Source: an uncultured Pseudomonadota bacterium
GTDB lineage: Bacteria; Myxococcota_A; UBA796; SXON01
Assembly: GCA_903900265.1 (NCBI GenBank)
Contig: CAIUMM010000206.1
Coordinates: 18,129-82,128 of the forward strand
Direction: 5' to 3'
Length of the DNA stretch: 64,000 nt
The notes beneath the pieces were generated by a model that did not search any database, had not been told where the DNA came from, and worked only from the letters and a program-made list of their open reading frames with translations. Made by a program: the position numbers and the translations under genes. This document shows, one piece after another, positions 49,824-60,188 of the stretch; the first letter of the stretch is position 1, and the number at the start of each line of letters is the position of its first letter.

Positions 49824-51071
49824 GTGACGCCGACCCCCGAACGCACCGCTCGCCGCGCCTGGAGTCATCCGGGTTTTCGTCGCTATCAGTTCGTGCGCAT
49901 CGCGACGATCCTCGGCTTGCAGATGCAGGCGGTGGCGGTAGCGTGGCAGGTGTACGACCTGACGCGTCGGCCGCTGGATCTTGGATACCTGGGCTTGGTC
50001 CAGTTCATCCCTGTGCTCGCGCTTTGGCCGATCACCGGCTTGGTCGTCGACCGCATCGATCGTCGCCGGGTGGTGGCGGTGTGCATCGCGATCTACGCCG
50101 TCGCGGCGGCCGGCCTGTGCGCGCTTTCGCTCGGCGTGCTCGGCGCGGGGATCACCTCGGTTACGCCGCTGTTTGTGGCGCTTTCGCTCGTGGCGGCGGC
50201 CCGCGCGTTTGGGCAGCCCGCGAGTCAGGCGTTGCTGCCGCAGCTCGTCCCGATCGAAGACTTCACCAACGCCGTCACTTGGACGTCGAGCCTGTTCCAG
50301 CTGGGCACCATCGTTGGCCCGGCGATTGGCGGCTTCATCCTCGGGTTTGTGGGCGTCTCCGGCGTGTATGCCGCGACGGCGGTGCTCTGTGCGCTCGCCG
50401 CCCTCGTGTCGCTCACGGTGGAGGTACGACCGCTGCCGCCCCCTCCGCCTCGCGGGCGGGTCTGGGACGAGGTGTTCGCCGGCGTGCGCTTCTTGCGTGG
50501 GCAACCGGTTGTACTTGGGGCGATCACCCTCGATCTATTCGCGGTGCTGCTCGGTGGGGCCGTGGCCTTGCTGCCGGTCTATGCGCGCGACATCCTGCAC
50601 GCAGGGCCACTCGGTTTCGGAGCGCTGCGCGCATCGCCGGCGTTAGGCGCGACATGCATGGCGATCTTCCTCGCCTTTCATCCGGTGGGTGGTCGGGCCG
50701 GCAAGAAGATGTTGGCTGCGGTGGCGATCTTTGGTCTCGCGACCCTCGCCTTTGGCGTTTCTACGCACATCGTCGCGTCGGTCATCGCGCTGGTGATCGC
50801 GGGCGCAGCGGACGAGCTGTCGGTGGTCGTGCGACAGACCTTGATCCAGCTGGGAACCCCCGACGACATGCGCGGCCGGGTCAGCGCCGTCAACTTCGTG
50901 TTCATCGGCATCTCCAACGAGATCGGCGAGCTGGAGAGCGGCCTTGCTGCGGCACTTTTCGGGACGGTGCCCGCGGTCGTGCTGGGTGCGCTGGGCACCC
51001 TCGCGGTGGTCACCGGAGGGTGGTTCCTCGCACCCGCGCTCCGGGACGTGGATCGTCTCGAGCGCGGCTGA
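49824..51071 (+). CDS. MFS exporter, EntS-like
   Basis: This 415-residue protein has about twelve membrane segments. It matches the MFS_3 (enterobactin-exporter EntS-like) group: RRYQFVRIATILGLQMQAVAVAWQVYDLTRRPLDLGYLGLVQFIP, GLVVDRIDRRRVV (loop 2-3 motif), FTNAVTWTSSLFQLGTIVGPAIGGFI and the PDDMRGRVSAVNFVFIGISNEIGE segment near the end. Members export siderophores or drugs by proton antiport. No siderophore biosynthesis genes are nearby. Confidence 0.9.
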   Translation: MTPTPERTARRAWSHPGFRRYQFVRIATILGLQMQAVAVAWQVYDLTRRPLDLGYLGLVQFIPVLALWPITGLVVDRIDRRRVVAVCIAIYAVAAAGLCALSLGVLGAGITSVTPLFVALSLVAAARAFGQPASQALLPQLVPIEDFTNAVTWTSSLFQLGTIVGPAIGGFILGFVGVSGVYAATAVLCALAALVSLTVEVRPLPPPPPRGRVWDEVFAGVRFLRGQPVVLGAITLDLFAVLLGGAVALLPVYARDILHAGPLGFGALRASPALGATCMAIFLAFHPVGGRAGKKMLAAVAIFGLATLAFGVSTHIVASVIALVIAGAADELSVVVRQTLIQLGTPDDMRGRVSAVNFVFIGISNEIGELESGLAAALFGTVPAVVLGALGTLAVVTGGWFLAPALRDVDRLERG

Positions 51072-51137
51072 TCCGGTAGTTGATCCCAAAGAAACCGAGG
51101 ATCGGATCGCTCCGTCCCCGGCTTCCCGCGGCTTTTG

Positions 51138-52970
<1,833 letters not shown>

Positions 52971-53016
52971 GGGATTTGCCTCTGCGGTGCTGGGGTCGGG
53001 TTGTCCGTCGTGGACG

Positions 53017-53038
53017 ACTGAATGAAGGGTCATTCAGT
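53017..53038 (-). promoter_or_regulatory. FadR-like (TetR-type) operator upstream of acyl-CoA dehydrogenase
   Basis: A perfect inverted repeat of two 9-base arms (ACTGAATGA and TCATTCAGT) separated by AGGG. The core TGAATGA-N4-TCATTCA matches the half-sites and spacing of the TetR-type FadR box of Bacillus fatty-acid degradation regulons (TGAATGANTANTCATTCA), which is released by long-chain acyl-CoA. It lies 47 bases before the start codon, overlapping the edge of a TATACT -10 element. No TetR gene is present in the window. Confidence 0.75.
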
Positions 53039-53041
53039 ATA
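53036..53041 (-). promoter_or_regulatory. Putative -10 element TATACT
   Basis: On the minus strand TATACT matches the sigma-70 -10 consensus at five of six positions and sits at the upstream edge of the FadR-like operator, so transcription would start inside the operator. No -35 hexamer is found 17 bases upstream (the position reads CCCCCT, two bases from palindrome copy 4). Confidence 0.45.
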
Positions 53042-53065
53042 ACCAGACCCAGCACGGGAGGGGGA

Positions 53066-53123
53066 GGGGTCAGGTTGTTACCATTACACTTTCTGGAAAG
53101 TGTAATGGTAACAACCTGACCCC
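53066..53123. repeat. Palindromic element copy 4 (GGGTC subtype)
   Basis: Arms of 24 bases (53066-53089 and 53100-53123, GGGGTCAGGTTGTTACC at the left) flank TTTCTGGAAA. The right side has one extra C, so symmetry stops earlier than in the other copies. It lies between the amylase lipoprotein stop and the acyl-CoA dehydrogenase promoter, and on the plus strand is followed by TATTTTTTGCG. Confidence 0.95.
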
Positions 53124-53144
53124 CTATTTTTTGCGTTTTGGTAC

Positions 53145-54878
53145 CTACTGCGGCGCCAACACCACGCCGTCCCGAGGCCCGACGTCGATGGTCACCGTGC
53201 CGTCGCTCTCGACCGCCCAGGTTCGATCACTGCCGGGAGGAAACACCTCTTTCAGCACCGTCCCCGGCGCAAAAGACACCGGCATCCCCTGGCCTTCGTA
53301 GGCGGTGTGCGCGCTGTTGGCGTCTGACGTGTTGATGACCACCAGCACGGCATCCCCGTCATAGCTGCGTTCAAAAGCGAGGATGTTTGCGTCTTCTTCC
53401 CCGCTCACCCGGTCGCTGGTCCACGTGAACTGCAGGTCTCCCCGTCGCAGCGGTTCGTATTCGGCGCGCAAAGCCGTCAGCGCCGCGACGTGCTGGAACA
53501 GCTCCCCCGAGGTGTCGAAGCCGGTGGGCCACAAAGGTTCGCGGTTGGCCGGGTCATTTCCGCCGGTAAAGCCCTGCTCGGTGCCGTAGTACAAGCAGGG
53601 GATGCCGTCTTCGGTGAACAAGAACACCAACGCCGATCGCAGCGCCGGCAGGCTGTCCTTATCGAACAAGAACCTCGGGATGTCGTGGTTGTCGATGAAG
53701 TTCACCAGCAAGTCCCGCGGGGCTTGCCCGGCGCCGCGCGGTTGGGCGACCTGACCGAAGTGGTCGTCGCGCACGGCGAACAGATCCTCGACCTTCGTGG
53801 TCGCGCCGTTGTTCTTGAACACGTCGTCGTAGACTTGGAACTTCTGCGAGAAGTACACCACGCTGTCGACCTCGTCCGGCGCGGTGTAGCTGCCGATCAG
53901 CGCGTCGTCGCCGTCAAAGCTCTCGCCGAACATCAGGAACTTCTCTTTGCCCATCAGCGCTTCGTGGTCGCGGATCTCGGTGCAGAACCGCTGCCAGAAT
54001 TCGTGCTCCACGTGCTTCAAGGTGTCGATGCGGAAGCCGTCGAGGCCGGCCTTGTCGATCCAGTCGCTGTAGACCTGAATGAGCGCAGCTTGTACGTCCG
54101 TGTTTGACGTGTCGAGGTCCTTCAAACCCCCCGGGAAATCGCCATGGACGACCTGATCAAAGTCGCTCCAGTCGGTGACGCGACCGCGACGGTTGTACCA
54201 GCTGTCGTTCGCGAACTCCGGGGGGTTGGGCAACACCCGGTTGATGTCGGGCATGTCCACCCATACGAGCGGCGCAGGACCGCTCTCTCCCAGCGAAGTG
54301 TAGCCTTGAACGCCGCGTTCGTCGTAAGGTGGGTCCCACTCGGTCAGGATGTCGACCGTGTCGCTGCCATCGGTGGCGTAGTAGGTCGTGATGTCCGGCG
54401 AGCCATTGCGGTTGATGTCGTAGTAGAAGAGCTGCCCGATGTGGTTCACGACGATGTCGAGCACCACCTTGATGTTGCGTTGGTGCAGCACGTCGGTCAT
54501 CTCGCGCAGCTTCGCGAGGTCCCCGAAGTGAGGGTTCACATTCGCGAAGTCTTGTGTCCAATAGCCGTGGTAGCTGGCGGAGCCGGCGTCCTCTTCGACG
54601 TTGACGACCACCGGGGAGATCCACACGGTCGTGATCCCCAGCGCCTCTAAGTAGTCCACGTGGTCGATCACGCCTTGGTAGTCCCCGCCGAGGTAGCGGG
54701 CGAGGTTGGCTTCGTCCTTGGACACGTTGAAGTCGTTGTTGACGTCGCCGTTCGCGAAGCGGTCGACGAGCAGCTGGTAGACGACCTCATCCCGCCAATC
54801 GTCGACGAGGTTGTCCACAGGCGGATTTTCGGTGTACGGGCGGGGATTCTGACAGGCGAGCAGCGCGAGCAGGAACAT
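53145..54878 (-). CDS. Alpha-amylase-family (GH13) lipoprotein
   Basis: This 577-residue protein has a very short signal peptide with lipobox LLALLAC, then a GH13 (beta/alpha)8 barrel. All four conserved regions are present: I DIVVNH, II GFRIDTLKH (nucleophile Asp), III FGES (acid/base Glu), IV FIDNHD. VVYQLLVDRFANGD at the N-terminus and a C-terminal beta-domain (DAVLVVINTSD) complete the layout. It should cleave alpha-1,4-glucans at the cell surface. The ATG at 54878 gives the signal peptide; longer frames do not. The window also encodes MalQ, which could process released maltodextrins. Confidence 0.94.
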   Translation of the reverse strand: MFLLALLACQNPRPYTENPPVDNLVDDWRDEVVYQLLVDRFANGDVNNDFNVSKDEANLARYLGGDYQGVIDHVDYLEALGITTVWISPVVVNVEEDAGSASYHGYWTQDFANVNPHFGDLAKLREMTDVLHQRNIKVVLDIVVNHIGQLFYYDINRNGSPDITTYYATDGSDTVDILTEWDPPYDERGVQGYTSLGESGPAPLVWVDMPDINRVLPNPPEFANDSWYNRRGRVTDWSDFDQVVHGDFPGGLKDLDTSNTDVQAALIQVYSDWIDKAGLDGFRIDTLKHVEHEFWQRFCTEIRDHEALMGKEKFLMFGESFDGDDALIGSYTAPDEVDSVVYFSQKFQVYDDVFKNNGATTKVEDLFAVRDDHFGQVAQPRGAGQAPRDLLVNFIDNHDIPRFLFDKDSLPALRSALVFLFTEDGIPCLYYGTEQGFTGGNDPANREPLWPTGFDTSGELFQHVAALTALRAEYEPLRRGDLQFTWTSDRVSGEEDANILAFERSYDGDAVLVVINTSDANSAHTAYEGQGMPVSFAPGTVLKEVFPPGSDRTWAVESDGTVTIDVGPRDGVVLAPQ

Positions 54879-55065
54879 GCGTGTGCCTATCCCGTGGACC
54901 GCGGGATGGCGCAAATCGCTGTTGGTGCGTCGACTGCAGCCCCTCTTGGGCATTGGCCTTTGCCGGCGCGCGCGGGCCGCCCGTACCCCTGCGAAGCCGA
55001 ACGCGAGGCCCATCGAAGAATTCCACCCCCTCGGACGTTACATCTGCGCCACTCTGGAGGTCCTC

Positions 55066-55401
55066 GTGCTTTTCCCGACTCTGCTGTTGCCGGCGCTCTT
55101 GTCCTACGCCGCGCCCGCTGCCCACGCCGCGGATGTGGCTTCGGGCAAGGCGATCTACGAGGCGAATTGCACGGCGTGCCATGGCACCGCGGGCAACGGC
55201 AAAGGCCCGGCCGCGGTTGCGCTGACGCCCAAGCCCACGGACTTCACGGCCGCGGCGTACTGGGAGGGAAAGACGGACGCGCAGGTGCTCGGCAGCGTCA
55301 AGGCGGGCCGCCCGGGCACGAGCATGACGGCGTTCACGGAGCTGTCCGCCGCCGAGCTCGGCAGCGTCGTTGAGTATCTTCGCGGATTTTCCGCGAAGTA
55401 A
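55066..55401 (+). CDS. Small c-type cytochrome
   Basis: This 111-residue protein has a signal peptide (ending AAHAADVASG) and a class I cytochrome c domain with heme motif CTACH (residues 35-39) and a distal Met in PGTSMTAF. It is a periplasmic single-heme electron carrier. The GTG start at 55066 has a strong GGAGG five bases upstream; the longer frame from 54877 has no signal peptide at its N-terminus. Its stop is two bases from the stop of the convergent aconitase-family gene. Confidence 0.9.
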   Translation: MLFPTLLLPALLSYAAPAAHAADVASGKAIYEANCTACHGTAGNGKGPAAVALTPKPTDFTAAAYWEGKTDAQVLGSVKAGRPGTSMTAFTELSAAELGSVVEYLRGFSAK

Positions 55402-55403
55402 CG

Positions 55404-57326
55404 TTACAGTTTGCGCGGGTCGGTGAGCTTGCCGGTGATGGCGCTCGCCGCGGCGACGGCGGGGCTGACCAAGTACACCGGGCCGGCTGAACCCATGCGC
55501 CGGTCGAAGTTGCGGTTCGTCGTGCTCGCGGTGACCTCTCCCGGCAGCGGGATGCCAGGGCCGTTCCCGATGCACGAGCCGCAGCCCGGTGGCGAGACGA
55601 CCGCACCCAACGCCCGGAATTCGGCGAGCAGGCCCTCTCGCTCGGCGTCGGACGCGACGTCGGCGGAGCTCGGGGTGACGGTGATGCGCACGCCGGCCGC
55701 GACGCTATGGCCGCGGAGCACCTGGGCCGCAGCGCGAAGGTCGGAGAGCGAGCCGCCGGTGCAGGACGCGATGACGACGTTGTGGATCGGCACGTCACCG
55801 ACGTCCGCGAGGGTGACGCGGTTGCGGCTGTCGCCGGGCGTCGCGACGGTGAGCGGCACGCTGTCGAGGTCGATCTCGATGACGCGCTCGTAGACGGCGT
55901 CGGGGTCCGGGTAGACCATCTCGGCTTCCATGTCCGAGCCGCGGCGGGTCTTCAAGAAGTCCCGGATCGGCTGGCAGGGCTCGACGACGCCGGTCATCAA
56001 TCCGCCTTCAACGGTCATGTTCGTCAGCACCGACAGCTCGTCAACGTTCCAGTGATCGAGGGCCGGGCCGCCGATCTGGATGACGCAGGTGTCGGTCGGC
56101 GACGTGCGCCACTGCTCTTCGCGAAAGTACGGATCCCCGATCAGGTGCAGGATGAGGTCCTTCGGCGAGAGCACGCCCTTGGGCGCGCCGTTCACGAGGA
56201 TGCGTACGACCTTCGGCACCGTCACCGGGATGAGCCCAGTGCGGAACGCGAACGCCATGGCCGTCGAGCCGACGCCGAAGCTGAAGCAGTTGAGCACGCC
56301 CGCGGTCGGGGTGTGCGAGTCGGTCAGCACGACGATGGTGCCCGGGCAGGCGTAGTCTTCGACGACGATGCGGTGGCAGACGCCGGGCTTGAAGGCGCGG
56401 CCGGGTCCGTGCAGGCGGATCCCGAACTCGCCGCAGGCTTCGACCATCTCGCGGGTGAGCTGCCGCGCGGGCTCGAGGCGCGCCTGCTTGACGTTCTTCG
56501 GCACGGTCGCTTCGTCGATCAGGACAAAGTGGTCCTCAAAGGCTGCGATCAGCTCGGGGTTGGTCATCGGCGCGTTGCCGAAGGCCTCTTTGTACAGCGC
56601 GACAACCATGCCCGCGGTGTACTCGTGCACCCCGCGGAAGCCGGCGCTGCACAGCACCTGATCGCCGGGCGCGACGGCGGCGATGCCCAAGCCCGCGCTG
56701 CCGGATGCGCCATTCCACGTCTTCTGCGCGATGATCTTCTCGACGACGTTCAGCGGCCGGGCGGCCACCTTGGTGTCGTAGCAGGGCGTGACCTGCCCCT
56801 CGAGCAGCTTCAGGCCGTAGCTGAGCAGTCCGCCTTCTTCGGCGACCTGCTTGAAGAACGGTGGCAACGCGTCGAAGAACCCGCGCACATCGACGTCCTC
56901 TCCGCTGCGGAGGCGATCGACCACGGCGAGATCGGTGGTGAACGGCATCCCGCCGTAGACCATGTTCTCCTGGAAGATGCGCTGGAAGCTGCGCGCGACG
57001 ACGAGCTCTACGCCGGCGCCCTTGTGCGCGACGACCGCGACCTCCCGCGAGCTGCCGGAGCCGTAAGCGTCGCCGCCGACGATCACCTGGAACCCCCCGT
57101 TACGCACGTCGTCCTTGCGGATGGTCTCCTTGAAGTTTTCAAGGAACCAAGGGCCGAGCACCTCGCCGGTGTAGCCTAATGTGCACGCGGCTCCGGAGAT
57201 CATCAGGTCGGTGTTGACGCCGTAGTGCAGCGGCTGACCGGCGTAGGTGAGATCCTGCCCATCGAGCTGCGCGCGCAGCAAGCCAGCGTCGTCCGACAGA
57301 TAGAGAATGCGACCGTTGAGTTTCAT
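55404..57326 (-). CDS. Aconitase/isopropylmalate dehydratase-family protein, swivel domain first
   Basis: This 640-residue single-chain protein has the swivel (LeuD-like) domain at the N-terminus, with GDAYGSGSSREVAVVAHKGAG (about residues 85-105), followed by the large catalytic (LeuC-like) part with TDSHTPTAG (about 330), FGVGSTAMAFAF, and the [4Fe-4S] cysteines in IASCTGGS (about 519) and PPGCGSCIG (about 582). Order swivel-then-core is as in AcnB but without its N-terminal HEAT domain. It hydrates/dehydrates a 2-hydroxy-acid such as citrate, isopropylmalate, methylcitrate or homocitrate; the substrate cannot be read from sequence. Confidence 0.88.
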   Translation of the reverse strand: MKLNGRILYLSDDAGLLRAQLDGQDLTYAGQPLHYGVNTDLMISGAACTLGYTGEVLGPWFLENFKETIRKDDVRNGGFQVIVGGDAYGSGSSREVAVVAHKGAGVELVVARSFQRIFQENMVYGGMPFTTDLAVVDRLRSGEDVDVRGFFDALPPFFKQVAEEGGLLSYGLKLLEGQVTPCYDTKVAARPLNVVEKIIAQKTWNGASGSAGLGIAAVAPGDQVLCSAGFRGVHEYTAGMVVALYKEAFGNAPMTNPELIAAFEDHFVLIDEATVPKNVKQARLEPARQLTREMVEACGEFGIRLHGPGRAFKPGVCHRIVVEDYACPGTIVVLTDSHTPTAGVLNCFSFGVGSTAMAFAFRTGLIPVTVPKVVRILVNGAPKGVLSPKDLILHLIGDPYFREEQWRTSPTDTCVIQIGGPALDHWNVDELSVLTNMTVEGGLMTGVVEPCQPIRDFLKTRRGSDMEAEMVYPDPDAVYERVIEIDLDSVPLTVATPGDSRNRVTLADVGDVPIHNVVIASCTGGSLSDLRAAAQVLRGHSVAAGVRITVTPSSADVASDAEREGLLAEFRALGAVVSPPGCGSCIGNGPGIPLPGEVTASTTNRNFDRRMGSAGPVYLVSPAVAAASAITGKLTDPRKL

Positions 57327-57407
57327 GGGCGCGCGCTATCAAGAAACCGCGCCGAGGTCATGTGCCCGTTGTGGATCGGGTGCGTGAAACCGTCGGACGG
57401 CGCGAAC

Positions 57408-58061
57408 CTAGGTTTGTGGTGCCGAGTCCGCGCTGCCGACCATCGGTTCGAAGCGCCCGCGGTCCTCGAAATAGCTGAGCACCTCGACGCTCCCGAGGTC
57501 GAACCACCACGCGTGGATACGAAGCTTTCCCGCGGCCAGTCGTTCGGCGACGTCGGGGTAGGTGCGCAAGTTGGCGACTTGCTGGAGCACGTTGACCTGC
57601 GAGAGCTGGTTGTGCAGCGGCAGGCTGGTGTCGATGGGGTTGGCGTGCAGGCGCTGCACCGAGCTCTGGGCGACGTCGAGCCACTCGCGCAGGTTGGGCG
57701 CCTGCTCGGGCGTCGCGCCGGACAACAAGCCCCGCATCGCTCCGCAGTCGGAGTGGCCGCAGACCACGATGTCGCGCACGCCTAACACTTGCAGCGCAAA
57801 CTCTACCGCCGCGCCTTCGGACCGGTCCGTGGTCGAGAGCCCGACGGGCCCGCACGGGGGCACGAGGTTTCCGACGTTGCGGACGACGAAGAGGTCCCCC
57901 GGCTCGGTCGACGCAAACAGGTTCGGCACCACCCGGCTGTCCGAGCACGCGAAGAACAGGCAGTCCGGCGATTGCCCAAGCGCCAACTTCGCGAACTTTT
58001 CGCGGTACGAAGGGCGAGTGGTGCGCTGGAACTCTGCGATTCCGTCGAGGAGCTTCTTCAT
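57408..58061 (-). CDS. Beta-class carbonic anhydrase
   Basis: This 217-residue enzyme interconverts CO2 and bicarbonate. Zinc ligands and catalytic dyad are complete: CSDSR (Cys39, Asp41, Arg43) and HSDCGAM (His103, Cys106). VVRNVGNLVPP is the usual active-site loop. Cytoplasmic; no signal peptide. The aconitase-family gene lies 81 bases downstream on the same strand. Confidence 0.94.
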   Translation of the reverse strand: MKKLLDGIAEFQRTTRPSYREKFAKLALGQSPDCLFFACSDSRVVPNLFASTEPGDLFVVRNVGNLVPPCGPVGLSTTDRSEGAAVEFALQVLGVRDIVVCGHSDCGAMRGLLSGATPEQAPNLREWLDVAQSSVQRLHANPIDTSLPLHNQLSQVNVLQQVANLRTYPDVAERLAAGKLRIHAWWFDLGSVEVLSYFEDRGRFEPMVGSADSAPQT

Positions 58062-58120
58062 TTGCCGGGGAGTCTATTCCGTTGGCGTGCGAAGCGTGAA
58101 GGCGGCGCGCGCGGCGTGAA

Positions 58121-59443
58121 TTACGCCGGCAGCTTCAGGGTGAACGTGCTGCCGCCGCCCTCGGGGCTCTGAAGTTGCACTTCGGTGCGCATCGCCGAGC
58201 ACAGGTGCTTGACGATCGCCAAGCCCAGCCCGGTACCTCCCGCGCTGCGCGCACGGCCGGTGTCGACACGGTAAAAACGCTCGAAGATGCGGGCATGATG
58301 CGCGGCGTCGATCCCAGGTCCGCTGTCGATCACCGCGATCTCGACGCTTCCGGGCATCGCGGTCACCTCGACGCGCACGCTCCCGGTTGGGGTGTACTTC
58401 ACCGCGTTGTCGACGAGGTTGGAGAGCGCGTGCTCGAGCCCGTCGGCGTTGATCCACGCTTCCGGGGCGGTTCGGTGGTCGGGGCCCGTCAACTGCAGGC
58501 CTTTGTGACGGGCAACACCCTGAAAACGCTCGATCACCGCGTGGATTACAGGTCCGATGGACTCCCGTCGCAGTTCGAGATCCGTCTGTCGAGACTCCAA
58601 GCGGGACAGGTGCAGCACATCGTCGATCAGCAGCTGAAGGCGGTCTGAGTTGCGGCGCACCGCGTCCAGCATGAACAGCAGGTCCTCCGGGACGCGGCCG
58701 CGCTCGCCTTCGAGCGCCTCGACGTAGCCTACGATCGCGGTGATCGGCGTGCGGATCTCGTGGGAGACGTTGGCGACAAAGTCGCGTCGCACACGCTCTG
58801 CGGCACGCAAGCTGGTGATGTCGAGCACGACCCCCAGACAGCCTGCGCCGTCCGCCGTGGGCATGGCGCGGATCACGAGGTCCAATTTGCCGTGGGTGAG
58901 CGCGCGCTCGCACACCGCCCCGGTGCGCTTGGCCTCGTCGATCACCTCTTGAAAGTCCGCGACCGGGATGCTGTCGATCGGGCGCTTCCCTACTGGGTCT
59001 CCGCGCACCGGTAGCAAGCGGGAGAGCGCCGGGTTTGCGCGCCGGACCAGACCTTGCGCGTCGGTGACCAACAAGCCGTTGGGCGTCTCCCGCACCATCG
59101 CCAGATCGAGGTCGCGCTCGGCGTGCGCAGCCACCGCTTGCTCCCGCACGGTGCGGAGCAGCGCGTTGACGGCGTTGGCGACGTGTCCAGCCTCGTCGTC
59201 CGCGCCCGGTGGCAAGCGCACTTCGGTCTCGCCTGCGGCTGCGCGCTCAACGGGATCGAGCATGCTGACCAGACGTTGCCGACGGGCGTTGTGCAGCGCG
59301 AAGGACCGCACCAGCGCGAGGATCAACAGCGCGATGGTGCCTACCGCCAGCCAGCGTGGCCCGAACAAGCAGGGCACGGTGAGCAGCGCGAGCCCCAGCG
59401 CGACGCCGAGGTTGAGCCGGATCGACGACAGCCGCAGGTTCAT
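58121..59443 (-). CDS. PAS-containing sensor histidine kinase, PhoR-like
   Basis: This 440-residue kinase has one or two N-terminal membrane segments (about residues 10-55), a HAMP-like stretch, a PAS domain (MVRETPNGLLVTDAQGLVRRANPALSRLL), dimerisation H-box FVANVSHEIRTPITAI (His about 228), and an ATPase domain with N-box DGLEHALSNLVDNAVKYTPTG, G1 DSGPGID and G2 GGTGLGLAIVKHL. Domain order resembles PhoR-type kinases. No response regulator is adjacent, so the partner is elsewhere. ATG 59443 overlaps the thioesterase stop (ATGA). Confidence 0.93.
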   Translation of the reverse strand: MNLRLSSIRLNLGVALGLALLTVPCLFGPRWLAVGTIALLILALVRSFALHNARRQRLVSMLDPVERAAAGETEVRLPPGADDEAGHVANAVNALLRTVREQAVAAHAERDLDLAMVRETPNGLLVTDAQGLVRRANPALSRLLPVRGDPVGKRPIDSIPVADFQEVIDEAKRTGAVCERALTHGKLDLVIRAMPTADGAGCLGVVLDITSLRAAERVRRDFVANVSHEIRTPITAIVGYVEALEGERGRVPEDLLFMLDAVRRNSDRLQLLIDDVLHLSRLESRQTDLELRRESIGPVIHAVIERFQGVARHKGLQLTGPDHRTAPEAWINADGLEHALSNLVDNAVKYTPTGSVRVEVTAMPGSVEIAVIDSGPGIDAAHHARIFERFYRVDTGRARSAGGTGLGLAIVKHLCSAMRTEVQLQSPEGGGSTFTLKLPA

Positions 59444-59955
59444 CGGGCGCGCCGAGCCTGGTCTTCCCGGGAGGTGCTGCCGCGCGCGGGGCTGCCGCGG
59501 GACAGGCGTTCGGCACGGCGGAGCTCGGCGTGTTCCTTGCGGCGTTGCTCCTCTGCGGTCTCGGCGATCGCTGCGGGCACGCCGGTGGGACGACCGTTTG
59601 CGTCCAGCGCGACGAAGGTGCAATAGGCCGAGGCGGTGTGGGTGCGGTCCCCGGTCATTGGATCCTCGCCTTCTACGCGCACGCCGACCTCCATCGACGT
59701 GCCCCAGGCCGCGTTGACCGTCGCTTGGAAGATCGCGATGTGGCCCCGCTGGATCGGGTTCAGGAAGCGCAGGCTGTCGATCGAGACCGTGACGACTTGC
59801 CGACGACAAAAGCGCTGAGCGGCGATGGCGGCGCAGATGTCAATCCACGCAGCGACCTGCCCGCCGAAGATGGTCCCGAGCGCGTTGGTGTGCTCCGGCA
59901 ACACCAGTTGGGTCATCTCCACGCGGCTTTGCGAGACCTGTACGGGATCACCCAT
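59440..59955 (-). CDS. Acyl-CoA thioesterase, YciA/hotdog family
   Basis: This 171-residue protein has a single hotdog domain: TNALGTIFGGQVAAWIDICAAIAAQRF (catalytic Asp and the conserved Gly-Gly), VVTVSIDSLRFLNPIQRGHIAIFQATVNAAWGTSMEVGVRV. It hydrolyses acyl-CoA to fatty acid and CoA in the cytoplasm. A highly charged tail of about 35 residues follows the domain. Coupled by ATGA to the histidine kinase. Confidence 0.9.
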   Translation of the reverse strand: MGDPVQVSQSRVEMTQLVLPEHTNALGTIFGGQVAAWIDICAAIAAQRFCRRQVVTVSIDSLRFLNPIQRGHIAIFQATVNAAWGTSMEVGVRVEGEDPMTGDRTHTASAYCTFVALDANGRPTGVPAAIAETAEEQRRKEHAELRRAERLSRGSPARGSTSREDQARRAR

Positions 59956-60048
59956 GGGTGTTGCGGGGCGTGGACTTCACGACAACGGAGGGCGAAACGC
60001 AGCGCATGGTGGGCTCCATCAAGGGTGGGTCAATGTTCCCTGTCGCTC

Positions 60049-60077
60049 TTGTCAGGTCAACAATTTGCCTCGAAAAT
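60049..60077 (+). promoter_or_regulatory. Putative sigma-70-type promoter
   Basis: TTGTCA and GAAAAT are separated by exactly 17 bases, upstream of the tiny basic-protein gene. Match to consensus is 5/6 and 4/6, the best seen in this divergent 233-base region. It would give a leader of about 105 bases that includes the 12-base repeats. Confidence 0.35.
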
Positions 60078-60102
60078 CGGCGCGTTCGAGGCGAGCGTTG
60101 CT

Positions 60103-60135
60103 GTAAACATTGCCGTAAACATTGCCGCAAACATG
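60103..60135 (+). repeat. 12-base tandem repeat in leader
   Basis: GTAAACATTGCC occurs twice in tandem, followed by the degenerate partial third unit GCAAACATG. The array lies 54 bases upstream of the tiny basic-protein start codon, in the predicted 5' leader. Confidence 0.75.
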
Positions 60136-60188
60136 GACGCACTGCTCCAAACTCGATAGCCGCCGCCGTTCCCCGAACAGGAGGCCCT

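Noticed and set aside
55707..57179. 490-codon plus-strand frame opposite the aconitase-family gene
   Set aside because: The opposite strand carries complete aconitase motifs; the plus frame shows only shadow composition.
58121..59955. Two-component system
   Set aside because: Only the kinase is present; no receiver-domain protein is encoded adjacent, so I call it an orphan kinase.
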